Below the pieces are notes generated by a model. The model did no database searches and had not been told where the DNA came from. It saw only the letters and a list, made by a program, of their open reading frames with translations. Shown here piece by piece: positions 42,211 to 50,542 of a stretch of DNA of 64,000 nt. Each line of letters begins with the position of its first letter. Within the stretch, counting starts at the first letter, position 1. The DNA is from Nitrosospira sp. Is2 (lineage in GTDB: Bacteria > Pseudomonadota > Gammaproteobacteria > Burkholderiales > Nitrosomonadaceae). The stretch spans positions 2,046,001 to 2,110,000 of the forward strand of contig NZ_CP137134.1 in assembly GCF_033095785.1 (NCBI RefSeq), read 5' to 3'. The position numbers were made by a program, and so were the translations under genes.

Positions 42211-43428
42211 TTATTTAGCTGCGGTCCTGACGTTATCTCCGTTGTCGAGATTACCCGGGGGCCGCCGTACGACCTTATCGCCGGCGTTCGGGCCTTGCCG
42301 AACCTCCACCATATCTCCGATTTTCTCACCGGTTTCTATGGCGGTTTCCAGCGCTTTTCCTTCCTTCATAATAAAGACCACACTCCTTCCGTTTCGCTGG
42401 ACAACCGCATCGGGGTGTACCACAGTGCGTGAAGCGCGTTGCTCAGCCGGCATTTCCTTTTCGAGAAAGGCAATTTTTGCGCTCATTTCCGGAAGGACCT
42501 TGGGGTCGTGATCGATGAACTTTATTTTTACCAGGACCGTGGCTTTTGCCCGGTCCACGGTCGGAACAATGCGTTGCACGAGACCGCGCAGGCGCAGATC
42601 GGGGAGTGCATCCAACTGTATTTCACAGGGTTGCTCAAGCTTTACCTTGGAGAGATTCGATTCCGAGACGTCGGCTTCCACTTCAAGCGTATCCATATCA
42701 GCCATGGTTACCACTGCCCCCTTGGCGTCTAGGGCGGAAGAAAAGGGGGTGATCACATCCCCTATGTTCGCGCTCTTGGTGAGCACAACCCCTTCGAATG
42801 GCGCTCGGATCAGCGTTTGTTCCACTGCGATCTGCGCTGAGCGATAGTTTGCTTCGGCTACGCTGATGGAAGCCTGGTAACCGCGGATGGCTGCTTGCGC
42901 CTTATGGAACCTGGCGGTACCCATATCGAATGCGGACTGCGAAATGAACCCTTTTGCGAGTAGTTCACCGTTGCGGTCGAACACTGCCTGCGCATCGACC
43001 AGCTCTGCCTGTGCCTGTTGCAGGTTTGCCTGGGCTACGGCTATATTCGCCGCTGCCTGCTCCATCGTCGCGCTGACATCCGCGTTTTCCAGTCGAGCGA
43101 TAATCTCGCCTTTCTTCACACGGCTGCCTTCTGTGACGCCGAGCCACTCGACTCGTCCTGTCGCCTTGGACGCCACTGCTGCCTTACGCTGCGCGACCAC
43201 GTATCCCGTGGCATTGAGTAATGTGAACGATTGCGACGGGAAGGCAGTGGCAACAGTGGCGGACTCCACTTCGACTGCCCCGCTGCTGCGGAAGTAGAAA
43301 AACGCGAGCAGCACCATGGCGCCAGTGATCGCCAACCCAGCCAGAAGACGCGGGGATCGCTTGCGTCGGCTGATATCGGCAGTGCCGGCCCGGTCAATTC
43401 TTAATTTGGAGAGATCTTCTGTAACCAC
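42211..43428 (-). CDS. HlyD/MacA-like periplasmic adaptor subunit
   Basis: About 405 residues from GTG 43428: a basic N-terminus, a membrane anchor (LLAGLAITGAMVLLAFFYF), a lipoyl half (ATGYVVAQRKAAVASKATGRVEWLGVTEGS), a coiled-coil hairpin rich in Ala and Gln, and barrel domains ending VRQGPNAGDKVV. The frame is open to 43590, but that overlaps amiC by 50 bp and the added part is arginine-rich and unconserved. GTG 43428 is a best guess; its ribosome site is weak. First gene of the adaptor-ATPase-permease-permease operon. Confidence 0.82.
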   Translation of the reverse strand: MVTEDLSKLRIDRAGTADISRRKRSPRLLAGLAITGAMVLLAFFYFRSSGAVEVESATVATAFPSQSFTLLNATGYVVAQRKAAVASKATGRVEWLGVTEGSRVKKGEIIARLENADVSATMEQAAANIAVAQANLQQAQAELVDAQAVFDRNGELLAKGFISQSAFDMGTARFHKAQAAIRGYQASISVAEANYRSAQIAVEQTLIRAPFEGVVLTKSANIGDVITPFSSALDAKGAVVTMADMDTLEVEADVSESNLSKVKLEQPCEIQLDALPDLRLRGLVQRIVPTVDRAKATVLVKIKFIDHDPKVLPEMSAKIAFLEKEMPAEQRASRTVVHPDAVVQRNGRSVVFIMKEGKALETAIETGEKIGDMVEVRQGPNAGDKVVRRPPGNLDNGDNVRTAAK

Positions 43429-43540
43429 GGCGGGAATATAACGTAACTCATCGCCGCGATTATGGCGTAGAAGCCGTGCTACGGCTATCAACCCTTCAGG
43501 AAGACGCGCGCAAATTGCTCGCCGTGGCTCAACGAAACAA

Positions 43541-44854
43541 TTATTCCAGCGACACCATCTTCGAACGCGCCGCCGGAGGATTGCTGGCAAAGTAGCGTTT
43601 GATGCCGGCGAGTATGGCCTCGGCCAGCTTGTCCTGGTAGGCGGTATCTTTCAATTTCTTTTCTTCATCCGGGTTGCTGATGAACGCAGTCTCTACCAGA
43701 ATGGAAGGAATATCCGGAGACTTGAGCACGGCAAATCCTGCCTGCTCCACGTCATTCTTATGCAGGTGGTTGATATCACCAATTTCAAGGAGCACTTCCT
43801 TTCCGAGTTTAAGACTGTCATTGATGGTGGCGGTCTGCGACAAGTCCAGTAAGGTTTGCTTGAGATAGGGATCCTTTATATCCAGATTGACCCCGCCGAT
43901 CAGGTCGGCCTCGTTTTCCTTTTTTGCCAGCCAGCGGGCGGCGGCGGATGTCGCGCCCCGTTCGGAGAGCGCATAAACCGAGGAGCCTCGCGCATGCGGC
44001 TTGATAAAGGCGTCGGCATGCACGGACACGAACAGGTCGGCATTTAACTGTCGAGCCTTAACGAGTCGCATCGGCAGGGATATAAAGTAATCTCCATCCC
44101 GTGTCAGCGCTGCCCGCATATTGGGCTCCTTATCTATTTTGGCCTTCAGTTTTCGCGCGATCGCCAGCGTGATGTTTTTCTCATGTGTGCCACTGCGGCT
44201 GATGGCGCCCGGATCTTCGCCACCGTGCCCGGGATCGATGGCGACCGTGATAAGCCTCATCATTTCAGGTTTGCTCTTGCGAGGGCTTTCCGTGCCTCGG
44301 GCAGGCTTGAGCGCCGGGTTGGCGCTGGGGGCGGTATCAGCTTTGAGCTCATCCCTTACCAGTGCAGTGGCATTTTGGTTCAGGAGCGCCATCAGCGGAT
44401 CAGGCGGCACGACAGGATAAATATCCAGCACAAGCCGGTGGCCGTAGTCCCCCACGGGTTTGAGCACAAATGCCTGGGGCATGGCCGTGGTTTTCAGGTC
44501 GAGGACCAGCCGCAAGACCTCGGGCTTGTAACGGCCGATGCGCACGGCCTGGATGTAAGGGTCGGCAGCATTGATCTTGGCGGGAAGTTTTTCAAGCTCC
44601 GTTGTGAGCGCGACGCGCTCGAGATCGATGACCACGCGATCCGGATTTTTCACCGTACTAACGGAATATTGTATAGGCGAGGCGGATTCCAACGTGAGGC
44701 GCGTGTATTCCGGCGCCGGCCAGACGCGGGCAGAACTGATCGGGGTGCCGGCAAAAGCGGAATTAGCGAGCGACAGAAGCACGAGCGCTGCCATTGACAA
44801 CAAAATGAGCGCGCGTGAACGGTAGGAGCCGCCGTGGTCTGTTATTTCGCGCAT
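43541..44854 (-). CDS. amiC: N-acetylmuramoyl-L-alanine amidase
   Basis: 437 residues. A signal peptide (about 1-36, ending NSAFA) is followed by an AMIN domain (about 40-140) that targets the division site, and a C-terminal Amidase_3 domain with zinc-binding VAIDPGHGGEDPGA and SVHADAF plus VLVETAFISNPDEE. It cuts the stem peptide from peptidoglycan in the periplasm during cell separation. tsaE lies 49 bp upstream on the same strand, a common proteobacterial pairing. AmiC and AmiB/AmiA cannot be separated by eye. Confidence 0.93.
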   Translation of the reverse strand: MREITDHGGSYRSRALILLSMAALVLLSLANSAFAGTPISSARVWPAPEYTRLTLESASPIQYSVSTVKNPDRVVIDLERVALTTELEKLPAKINAADPYIQAVRIGRYKPEVLRLVLDLKTTAMPQAFVLKPVGDYGHRLVLDIYPVVPPDPLMALLNQNATALVRDELKADTAPSANPALKPARGTESPRKSKPEMMRLITVAIDPGHGGEDPGAISRSGTHEKNITLAIARKLKAKIDKEPNMRAALTRDGDYFISLPMRLVKARQLNADLFVSVHADAFIKPHARGSSVYALSERGATSAAARWLAKKENEADLIGGVNLDIKDPYLKQTLLDLSQTATINDSLKLGKEVLLEIGDINHLHKNDVEQAGFAVLKSPDIPSILVETAFISNPDEEKKLKDTAYQDKLAEAILAGIKRYFASNPPAARSKMVSLE

Positions 44855-44903
44855 ACGTCGCCCCCGAAGTTGCCCCCGGATGCCTGCGCGCCCAAGCGCT
44901 GAG

Positions 44904-45377
44904 TCAGGACTCTCTTAGCGTTTGCCAGTGTTTTAAGCACAGCCTACCCGCCTGCGTGTCTGCACTAATTTCGAGGTTGCGGCCCGTATCGGACAATTGG
45001 AAGAGAAACGTCATATCCGCTGGGGGCAGTAATTCTTCCGCGTTTTGAGGCCACTCCACCAGACAGATTGAGTCCGCATTAAAGTATTCGCGGAAACCGG
45101 CATCTTCCCATTCTGCCGGGTCCTCGAACCGATAAAAATCAAAGTGATACAAGTATAACCTAGAAATTTTGTAAAGTTCAATTAAATTATAGGTGGGACT
45201 TTTTACTTTTCCCTGATAGCCCAACCCCCGCAAGATTCCCCTTGCGAAGGTTGTTTTTCCCGCGCCGAGGTCGCCACGAAGGAAAATAACGAGGCCCGGG
45301 TGCAATATACCTGCGATTTCTGCACCAAGCAGGAGCGTTGCGGTTTCGTCGGCAAGAGTAAGGGTAACGTGCTGCAT
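44904..45377 (-). CDS. tsaE: tRNA threonylcarbamoyladenosine biosynthesis ATPase TsaE
   Basis: 157 residues. The P-loop GDLGAGKTTFARG at 35-47 is followed by KSPTYNLIELY and a YHFDFYRFEDPAEWEDAG segment diagnostic for TsaE (YjeE). It drives turnover of the TsaB-TsaD complex that makes t6A37 in tRNAs. It is divergent from queG with only 41 bp between start codons, so the two share a promoter region; both act on tRNA anticodon loops. amiC follows downstream. Confidence 0.95.
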   Translation of the reverse strand: MQHVTLTLADETATLLLGAEIAGILHPGLVIFLRGDLGAGKTTFARGILRGLGYQGKVKSPTYNLIELYKISRLYLYHFDFYRFEDPAEWEDAGFREYFNADSICLVEWPQNAEELLPPADMTFLFQLSDTGRNLEISADTQAGRLCLKHWQTLRES

Positions 45378-45418
45378 CCGGAGTGATGTATGAGGGTAGA
45401 GTCGGTATGATGTGAATT

Positions 45419-46531
45419 ATGGGAAACACGATGACCAAAAATTTGCCACATGATGTTGTCCCTGAGTCCGTGCGCGACCCCGCGCAGCTTACCGGAGCAG
45501 TTAAAGCCTGGGGCAAGGAGCTGGGCTTTCAGGAAATCGGCATCGCGGACGCTACATCCGATATGTCCCAATCCGAAACGGGGCTGCAACAATGGTTGGC
45601 GGAAGGGTATCACGGCGAGATGGATTATATGGGGAAACACGGCACCCGGCGCACCCGGCCGGCCGAGCTCGTTCCCGGCACGTTGCGCGTGATATCGGTA
45701 CGCATGAATTATATGCCTGAGGCGAAAGATTCGTGGGTTGTGATAGAGGATGGCGATAGGGCATTTATCTCCCGTTACGCGCTTGGACGCGACTATCACA
45801 AGGTGTTGCGCGCACGCTTGCAGAAGCTTGCCGACAAAATCGCGACCGTAGCGGCACCCTTCAATTATCGTGTTTTCACAGATAGCGCCCCGGTGATGGA
45901 AGTGGAATGGGCGCAAAAATCCGGGGTCGGCTGGCGCGGGAAGCATACGCTGCTGCTTTCCCGTGACGCGGGGTCGATGTTCTTTATCGGCGAAATTTAT
46001 ACTGATTTGCCTCTGGCGCTGGATAATTCCGTGGCTAACTATTGCGGAAGTTGTACCAGATGCATTGACGTCTGTCCTACGCAAGCAATCGTTGGCCCCT
46101 ACCGGCTCGACGCGAGGCGGTGCATCTCCTACTTAACCATCGAACATAAAGGCAGCATTCCCGAAATGCTGCGACCATTGATCGGCAACCGGGTATATGG
46201 TTGCGATGACTGCCAGCTTATTTGTCCCTGGAACAAATTCGCGGCACACACCGGGGAGGCCGATTTCGCGGTGCGCAACGGACTTGACGACGTTTCCCTG
46301 GTTGAATTATTTGCTTGGAACAGCGAGGAGTTCGATGCCAAGTTAGCTGGGAGCCCGATCCGGCGCTTCGGACACGAACAGTGGTTACGCAACCTCGCCG
46401 TCGGTTTGGGCAACGCGCCCTCATCCCCGGCTGTGCTAAACGCCTTGCAGGCTCGGCGCGACGATCCTTCCCCCCTTGTGCGCGAACATGTGCGGTGGGC
46501 GCTGCAAAGCCATGAAGACAGCCGCGTTTAA
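45419..46531 (+). CDS. queG: Epoxyqueuosine reductase
   Basis: 370 residues. Two 4Fe-4S clusters are visible: CGSCTRCIDVCP (Cys 209, 212, 215, 219) and GCDDCQLICPWN (Cys 262, 265, 269), with Cys235 completing the set. The N-terminal part binds cobalamin, and DSAPVMEVEWAQKSGVGWRGKHTLL is the conserved core. It carries out the last step of queuosine synthesis in tRNA. A HEAT-like tail, LQARRDDPSPLVREHVRWAL, ends the protein. It is divergent from tsaE. Confidence 0.95.
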   Translation: MGNTMTKNLPHDVVPESVRDPAQLTGAVKAWGKELGFQEIGIADATSDMSQSETGLQQWLAEGYHGEMDYMGKHGTRRTRPAELVPGTLRVISVRMNYMPEAKDSWVVIEDGDRAFISRYALGRDYHKVLRARLQKLADKIATVAAPFNYRVFTDSAPVMEVEWAQKSGVGWRGKHTLLLSRDAGSMFFIGEIYTDLPLALDNSVANYCGSCTRCIDVCPTQAIVGPYRLDARRCISYLTIEHKGSIPEMLRPLIGNRVYGCDDCQLICPWNKFAAHTGEADFAVRNGLDDVSLVELFAWNSEEFDAKLAGSPIRRFGHEQWLRNLAVGLGNAPSSPAVLNALQARRDDPSPLVREHVRWALQSHEDSRV

Positions 46532-46856
46532 CCAGCATTTCATGAGACGGCCAAGCGAAGCGACGGGATACACTTCACCATAACGGTCTATAGACCGATG
46601 GAAGAGAGTGTACTAAAGTCCAATTTTCCGTTGGTACTGGAGTTGATACGATGCGGACCCATCCAGTTTGGAAAATCAGACACGACAACACGCCTGTACA
46701 GATGGATGTTTTTCTTTGATGAGAAGAGCGAAGGGACTACAACCGGAGCACGTGACCAAACCATTCGGTCGGCGTAAATGTTATTATTGAAACAAAAACA
46801 TATGGATGCCATTTCGCAACGCCCTGGTGGTTCGTTGCGCATGAGTTAATACAGTC
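46532..46856. other. Intergenic region upstream of the XrtA cluster
   Basis: No supported gene. It contains the 14-bp perfect palindrome CGGTCTATAGACCG at 46584-46597. A minus-strand frame at 46588-46842 has no recognisable features. The cluster promoter is expected at the 3' side of this stretch. Confidence 0.5.
46584..46597. promoter_or_regulatory. 14-bp perfect palindrome, possible operator
   Basis: CGGTCTATAGACCG is fully self-complementary. It lies 53 bp after queG and 360 bp before the first XrtA gene. Possible transcription-factor site; no partner is known. Confidence 0.35.
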
Positions 46857-46862
46857 TTGACA
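46857..46862 (+). promoter_or_regulatory. Candidate -35 element of the XrtA EPS operon
   Basis: A consensus TTGACA lies 96 bp before the GTG start of the export gene. The matching -10 position (near 46879-46885) is poor (CATCTT or ATCTTT), so strength would depend on an activator. No sigma54 GG-N10-GC element was found here. Confidence 0.3.
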
Positions 46863-46957
46863 GGGATTACGAGTTATAGCATCTTTATTTTTTAATTAAA
46901 ATCAAACTGTCCCCGCAAACCCCCACCGCATCTCCCACAATCGCATAGAGGAATTCC

Positions 46958-47587
46958 GTGAACGCTCTGCATATCGGTGTTATGAAATGGCTGGCTTGTT
47001 TTGCTGTCGTATTTCCCATCCTTTCTCTTGGCGGCTGCAAGACTTACCCGCCCCTCACCGCCGATAGCACGCCTTATGTGGGACACGATTACCTCATCGG
47101 CCCGGGGGATATGGTGGATGTCATTGTGTGGCGAAATCCTGAGGTCTCCATGGCGGTGCCCGTGCGGCCGGATGGAAAAATCACGACTCCGCTGGTGGAG
47201 GATCTTCCAGCTAGCGGGAAAACATCGACTCAATTGGCCCGCGACATCGAACAAGCGCTATCTAAATATATTCAGCAACCCGTCGTAACAGTAGTCGTGA
47301 CAGACTTCGTCGGGCCTTACAGCGAACAGATCCGTGTTATAGGCGAGGCTTCAAAACCCCAAGCACTTCCATACCGCGAAGAGATGAGCCTGATGGATGT
47401 CTTGATCGAGGTCGGCGGTATGACTGATTTCGCCGCAGGCAACAAGGCGCGAATTATTCGTAATGTGGATGGGAAACAGCAGCAGTTCAGCGTTCGGTTG
47501 GATGACCTGATCAGGGATGGAGACATCACGGCTAATGTGCCCATGCGCCAGGGTGACGTGCTCGTCATACCGGAGAGCTTTTTCTGA
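46958..47587 (+). CDS. XrtA-system polysaccharide export lipoprotein (Wza-like)
   Basis: 209 residues. A lipoprotein signal with lipobox LGGC places the lipidated Cys at 27. Next come a Poly_export domain (VGHDYLIGPGDMVDVIVWRNPEVS, about 40-125) and a SLBB domain (VIGEASKPQALPYREEMSLMDVLIEVGG). It should form the outer-membrane exit channel for EPS. The start is GTG 46958 with GAGGAA close upstream; ATG 46982 is an alternative. It matches the subgroup I know as TIGR03027. First gene of the XrtA cassette. Confidence 0.92.
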   Translation: MNALHIGVMKWLACFAVVFPILSLGGCKTYPPLTADSTPYVGHDYLIGPGDMVDVIVWRNPEVSMAVPVRPDGKITTPLVEDLPASGKTSTQLARDIEQALSKYIQQPVVTVVVTDFVGPYSEQIRVIGEASKPQALPYREEMSLMDVLIEVGGMTDFAAGNKARIIRNVDGKQQQFSVRLDDLIRDGDITANVPMRQGDVLVIPESFF

Positions 47588-47695
47588 TTTTGTTGCAATA
47601 GCTGGTCCCCGTTTTAAAGCGGGAGCGATAGACATTTCCTCTGTTGCGATTCCCGCTTATTACACCATTATCGGATTAGACGGGGAGAACTGATT

Positions 47696-47767
47696 ATGAA
47701 GAAGATGATTTATTGTCGTCAGTTTGCCAAGGCCAACGGGATCATTGGTACACAAGCTGACCATTGA
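47696..47767 (+). CDS. Possible 23-residue small protein
   Basis: ATG 47696 is preceded by CGGGGAGAAC, a fair Shine-Dalgarno, in the 291-bp gap between the export and chain-length genes. The product begins MKKMIYCRQFAK and ends in ADH, with no known relative. It may be a leader, a remnant or chance. Confidence 0.2.
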   Translation: MKKMIYCRQFAKANGIIGTQADH

Positions 47768-47878
47768 GGTGTGTCTATATGGTTTTCCCATTTTTCGCTA
47801 CCAAGTGATTACATGAGTAGGTTTTCAATTATCTTACCGCCCCGGGCGGGTGGCAGCTCTCTAAGGATCATTTGAAAC

Positions 47879-49402
47879 ATGGAGGAACTTACATCCCAGC
47901 TGTTGGTGTATTTAAAGGGGGTATGGAAATACCGCTGGATTGCAGTGGCCACCGCATGGATTGTAGCGATTGGGGGATGGATTGTAGTCTATAAATTACC
48001 GGACGATTACCAGGCCTCGGCGCGGATTTACGTGGATACACAAAATGTCCTGAAGCCATTAATGGCCGGGATGACAATTTCTCCGGACCTGCAACAGCAG
48101 GTTTCCATTATGAGCCGTACCTTGATCAGCCGGCCCAATGTAGAGAGGGTGGTCCGCATGGTCGATCTGGATATCAAGGCCAAGGATGTAAAGGATCAGG
48201 AAAAGCTCGTCAAGGAGCTGATGGAGAAAATCAAGCTGGGCACGACTGGCCGCGATAATCTCTTTACCATTCATTACAACAACCGAAACCCGAAGCTGGC
48301 CAAAGACGTCGTTCAATCTCTGCTGACCATTTTTGTCGAGGGCGGGCTCGGTGACAAGCAGGATTCTTCTTCAGCCATTCGCTTTATTGATGAGCAGATA
48401 CAGAGTTACGAAGAAAAACTGGTCGTCGGCGAGAATAACCTGAAGGCCTTCAAGCAGAAGTACATCGGTATGCTGCCCCAGCAGGGCAATGATTATTACG
48501 CGCAGTTGGGCAAGGCTACCGAAGATCTCAATAAAACCAGGCTGGATTTACGGGAGGCGGAGCAGGCCCGCGATGCGATAAGAAGGCAAATCGCGGGCGA
48601 TGACCCCGTTCTCCTGGTAGACCAGAACGACTCGGCCTCATCCATAGTGAACGTGGAGCTCGACTCCCGTATCGATGCGTTGAACCGAAACCTCGATGCA
48701 CTCAGGATGAATTTTACCGAACTGCATCCCGATATCATGGCCGCCAAGCGCCTGGTCGCGCAGCTTGAGGAGCGTAAGAAAGAAGAAGCCAAACTGGTAA
48801 GACCCAGCAGTGACCCTGGAAAGAATTACAGCCCCATGCTGCAGCAGCTCAATGTCGCGCTCGCGGAAGCTGAAGCCGACGTGGCTTCGATGAGGGCTCG
48901 TGTAGAAGAATATACTTCCCGCTACGAGCGCTTGAAATCGCTAAGCAATGCGGTGCCCCAGGTCGAGGCAGAGCTCGCGCAGCTGAATCGTGATTATCAG
49001 GTTAACAAGGCAAATTACGAGAAGCTTCTTGAACGACGCGAATCCGCCAAGATTTCGGGGGAGCTAGGTTCCGCTACCGATTTAATGTCATTCAGGATCA
49101 TCGACCCGCCTACCGTGCCGGATCTGCCGGCAGGCCCAGATCGCAGCAAACTTTTTTCGCTGGTTTTCCTTGGATCGCTGGTAGTGGGGATTGGGATAGC
49201 ATTCATCGCTAGCCAGATACGGCCTACTTTCCATAGTCAGATGAGTTTGCGCGAGATAACGGGAAGACCGATACTCGGTTCGATCCCCATGATTTGGACG
49301 AGTCAGGAGAAAAGCAAACGCAGAAAGCGGCTGTACGCTTTTGGCCTCTCTTTGCTATCGTTACTCGGTTTGTATGGGGTGTTGATGGTAAGGGTCGTTT
49401 AA
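47879..49402 (+). CDS. XrtA-system chain-length determinant (Wzz-like)
   Basis: 507 residues. Two membrane helices, near 18-38 (WIAVATAWIVAIGGWIVVY) and 430-450 (LFSLVFLGSLVVGIGIAFI), flank a large periplasmic coiled-coil domain; a third hydrophobic stretch ends the protein. The PxxP-like proline motif (DPPTVPDLPAGPDRSK) precedes the second helix, as in Wzz proteins. It matches TIGR03007 by memory. It sets polymer length and links the export channel to the kinase. The kinase is a separate gene, not a fused domain. Confidence 0.92.
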   Translation: MEELTSQLLVYLKGVWKYRWIAVATAWIVAIGGWIVVYKLPDDYQASARIYVDTQNVLKPLMAGMTISPDLQQQVSIMSRTLISRPNVERVVRMVDLDIKAKDVKDQEKLVKELMEKIKLGTTGRDNLFTIHYNNRNPKLAKDVVQSLLTIFVEGGLGDKQDSSSAIRFIDEQIQSYEEKLVVGENNLKAFKQKYIGMLPQQGNDYYAQLGKATEDLNKTRLDLREAEQARDAIRRQIAGDDPVLLVDQNDSASSIVNVELDSRIDALNRNLDALRMNFTELHPDIMAAKRLVAQLEERKKEEAKLVRPSSDPGKNYSPMLQQLNVALAEAEADVASMRARVEEYTSRYERLKSLSNAVPQVEAELAQLNRDYQVNKANYEKLLERRESAKISGELGSATDLMSFRIIDPPTVPDLPAGPDRSKLFSLVFLGSLVVGIGIAFIASQIRPTFHSQMSLREITGRPILGSIPMIWTSQEKSKRRKRLYAFGLSLLSLLGLYGVLMVRVV

Positions 49403-49515
49403 ACAGGGGTTCTTTTGCGATCGAGGCCCTTTTGCACTAACGACTCTTGGATTCGCCCTCAGATTTTCGCGGTTCCTCACACACCAGTCCGAGTTTCGAG
49501 GGCGTCCCGCTGACG

Positions 49516-49541
49516 GTTTTGCCTGTGGATCGGGGCAAAAC
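49516..49541. promoter_or_regulatory. Inverted repeat upstream of tyrosine kinase gene
   Basis: GTTTTGCC (49516-49523) and GGCAAAAC (49534-49541) are perfect inverted arms separated by 10 bp, lying 84 bp before the kinase start in a 222-bp gap. There is no T tract. It could be an operator or an mRNA hairpin. Confidence 0.4.
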
Positions 49542-49624
49542 GGGGGAACAGTTTTCCGGATTTGAAGGAAGTCTCGCCACATAGGTCAGCATAGGGCGAC
49601 GTAGTCAGTTATATTGGAGAAAGC

Positions 49625-50542
49625 GTGAGTATTATTGAAAAAGCCGCAGGCAAGCTCGAAGCAGAAGGAAAACAAAGAGTCAAACCGGCTGCTCTCGATG
49701 TGCGCGCCGATCCGCCTCCTGCATCCAGCGCGCACGATAATACTACTGAGAATCAGGACGTTGCGGATCATTCGCAAGACCAAGCGCCGGCATCTGCTCC
49801 CGCCCCTGTTTCCAGGCGAATCACGCTAAATCAGGCAAAAATGCGGGATTATGGAATTGTCACACCGGACCAGGGGAGAACCCAGATAGCCGAGCAATTC
49901 CGGGTGATCAAGCGCCCCTTACTGACCAATGCCTTCAACAAGGGACCCGGCATGATCAAAAACGGCAATTTGATCATGGTCACGAGCGCGCTTGCCGGAG
50001 AAGGGAAAAGTTTTTGCACTGTCAATCTCGCGATGAGCATTGCCATGGAGATGGATCGGACGGTATTGCTTGTGGATGCCGATGTCGCCCGTCCCACAGT
50101 GCCTAAAATTCTGGGGCTTGGCACGGAAAGGGGCCTCATGGATATTCTTCTTGACGATCACCTCGATCTGGCTGATGTTCTGATCAAGACCGATATCGAG
50201 AAGCTGACTCTGCTGACAGCGGGAAGGCGCCACTCGCATTCGACCGAGCTCCTGGCGAGCCAGAGCATGGGCGAGTTGCTGAAGGAACTTGCGCAACGTT
50301 ATTCGGATCGCGTCGTTATTTTCGATTCCCCGCCGCTCCTGCTCACAAGCGAGGCGCGCGTCCTTGCCAGCCTGATGGGCCAGATCGTTCTGGTGGTGGA
50401 GGCTGAAACAACATCACAACAGGTGGTGAAAGAAACGCTCCGGCAGATAGAATCGTGCGACGTGGTAAATCTGATTTATAACAAGGCCAGATCGTTTTCT
50501 GGCGGGGAATATTACGGCAGCTATTATCATGAAAGCGCTTGA
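49625..50542 (+). CDS. XrtA-system tyrosine autokinase (BY-kinase)
   Basis: 305 residues. A variable N-terminus rich in Ala and Pro (1-65) is followed by the BY-kinase fold: Walker A SALAGEGKSF (121-130), Walker A' LLVDADVARP (148-157) and Walker B VIFDSPPLL near 236. The C-terminus GGEYYGSYYHESA is the tyrosine cluster for autophosphorylation. It lacks membrane helices and so works with the separate Wzz-like protein. It corresponds to TIGR03018 by memory. Its 3' end overlaps the next gene by 14 bp. Confidence 0.92.
   Translation: MSIIEKAAGKLEAEGKQRVKPAALDVRADPPPASSAHDNTTENQDVADHSQDQAPASAPAPVSRRITLNQAKMRDYGIVTPDQGRTQIAEQFRVIKRPLLTNAFNKGPGMIKNGNLIMVTSALAGEGKSFCTVNLAMSIAMEMDRTVLLVDADVARPTVPKILGLGTERGLMDILLDDHLDLADVLIKTDIEKLTLLTAGRRHSHSTELLASQSMGELLKELAQRYSDRVVIFDSPPLLLTSEARVLASLMGQIVLVVEAETTSQQVVKETLRQIESCDVVNLIYNKARSFSGGEYYGSYYHESA

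Noticed and set aside
45203..46084. 293-codon minus-strand frame opposite queG
   Set aside because: It overlaps a clear QueG and has no family motifs; it is an antisense shadow in GC-rich DNA.
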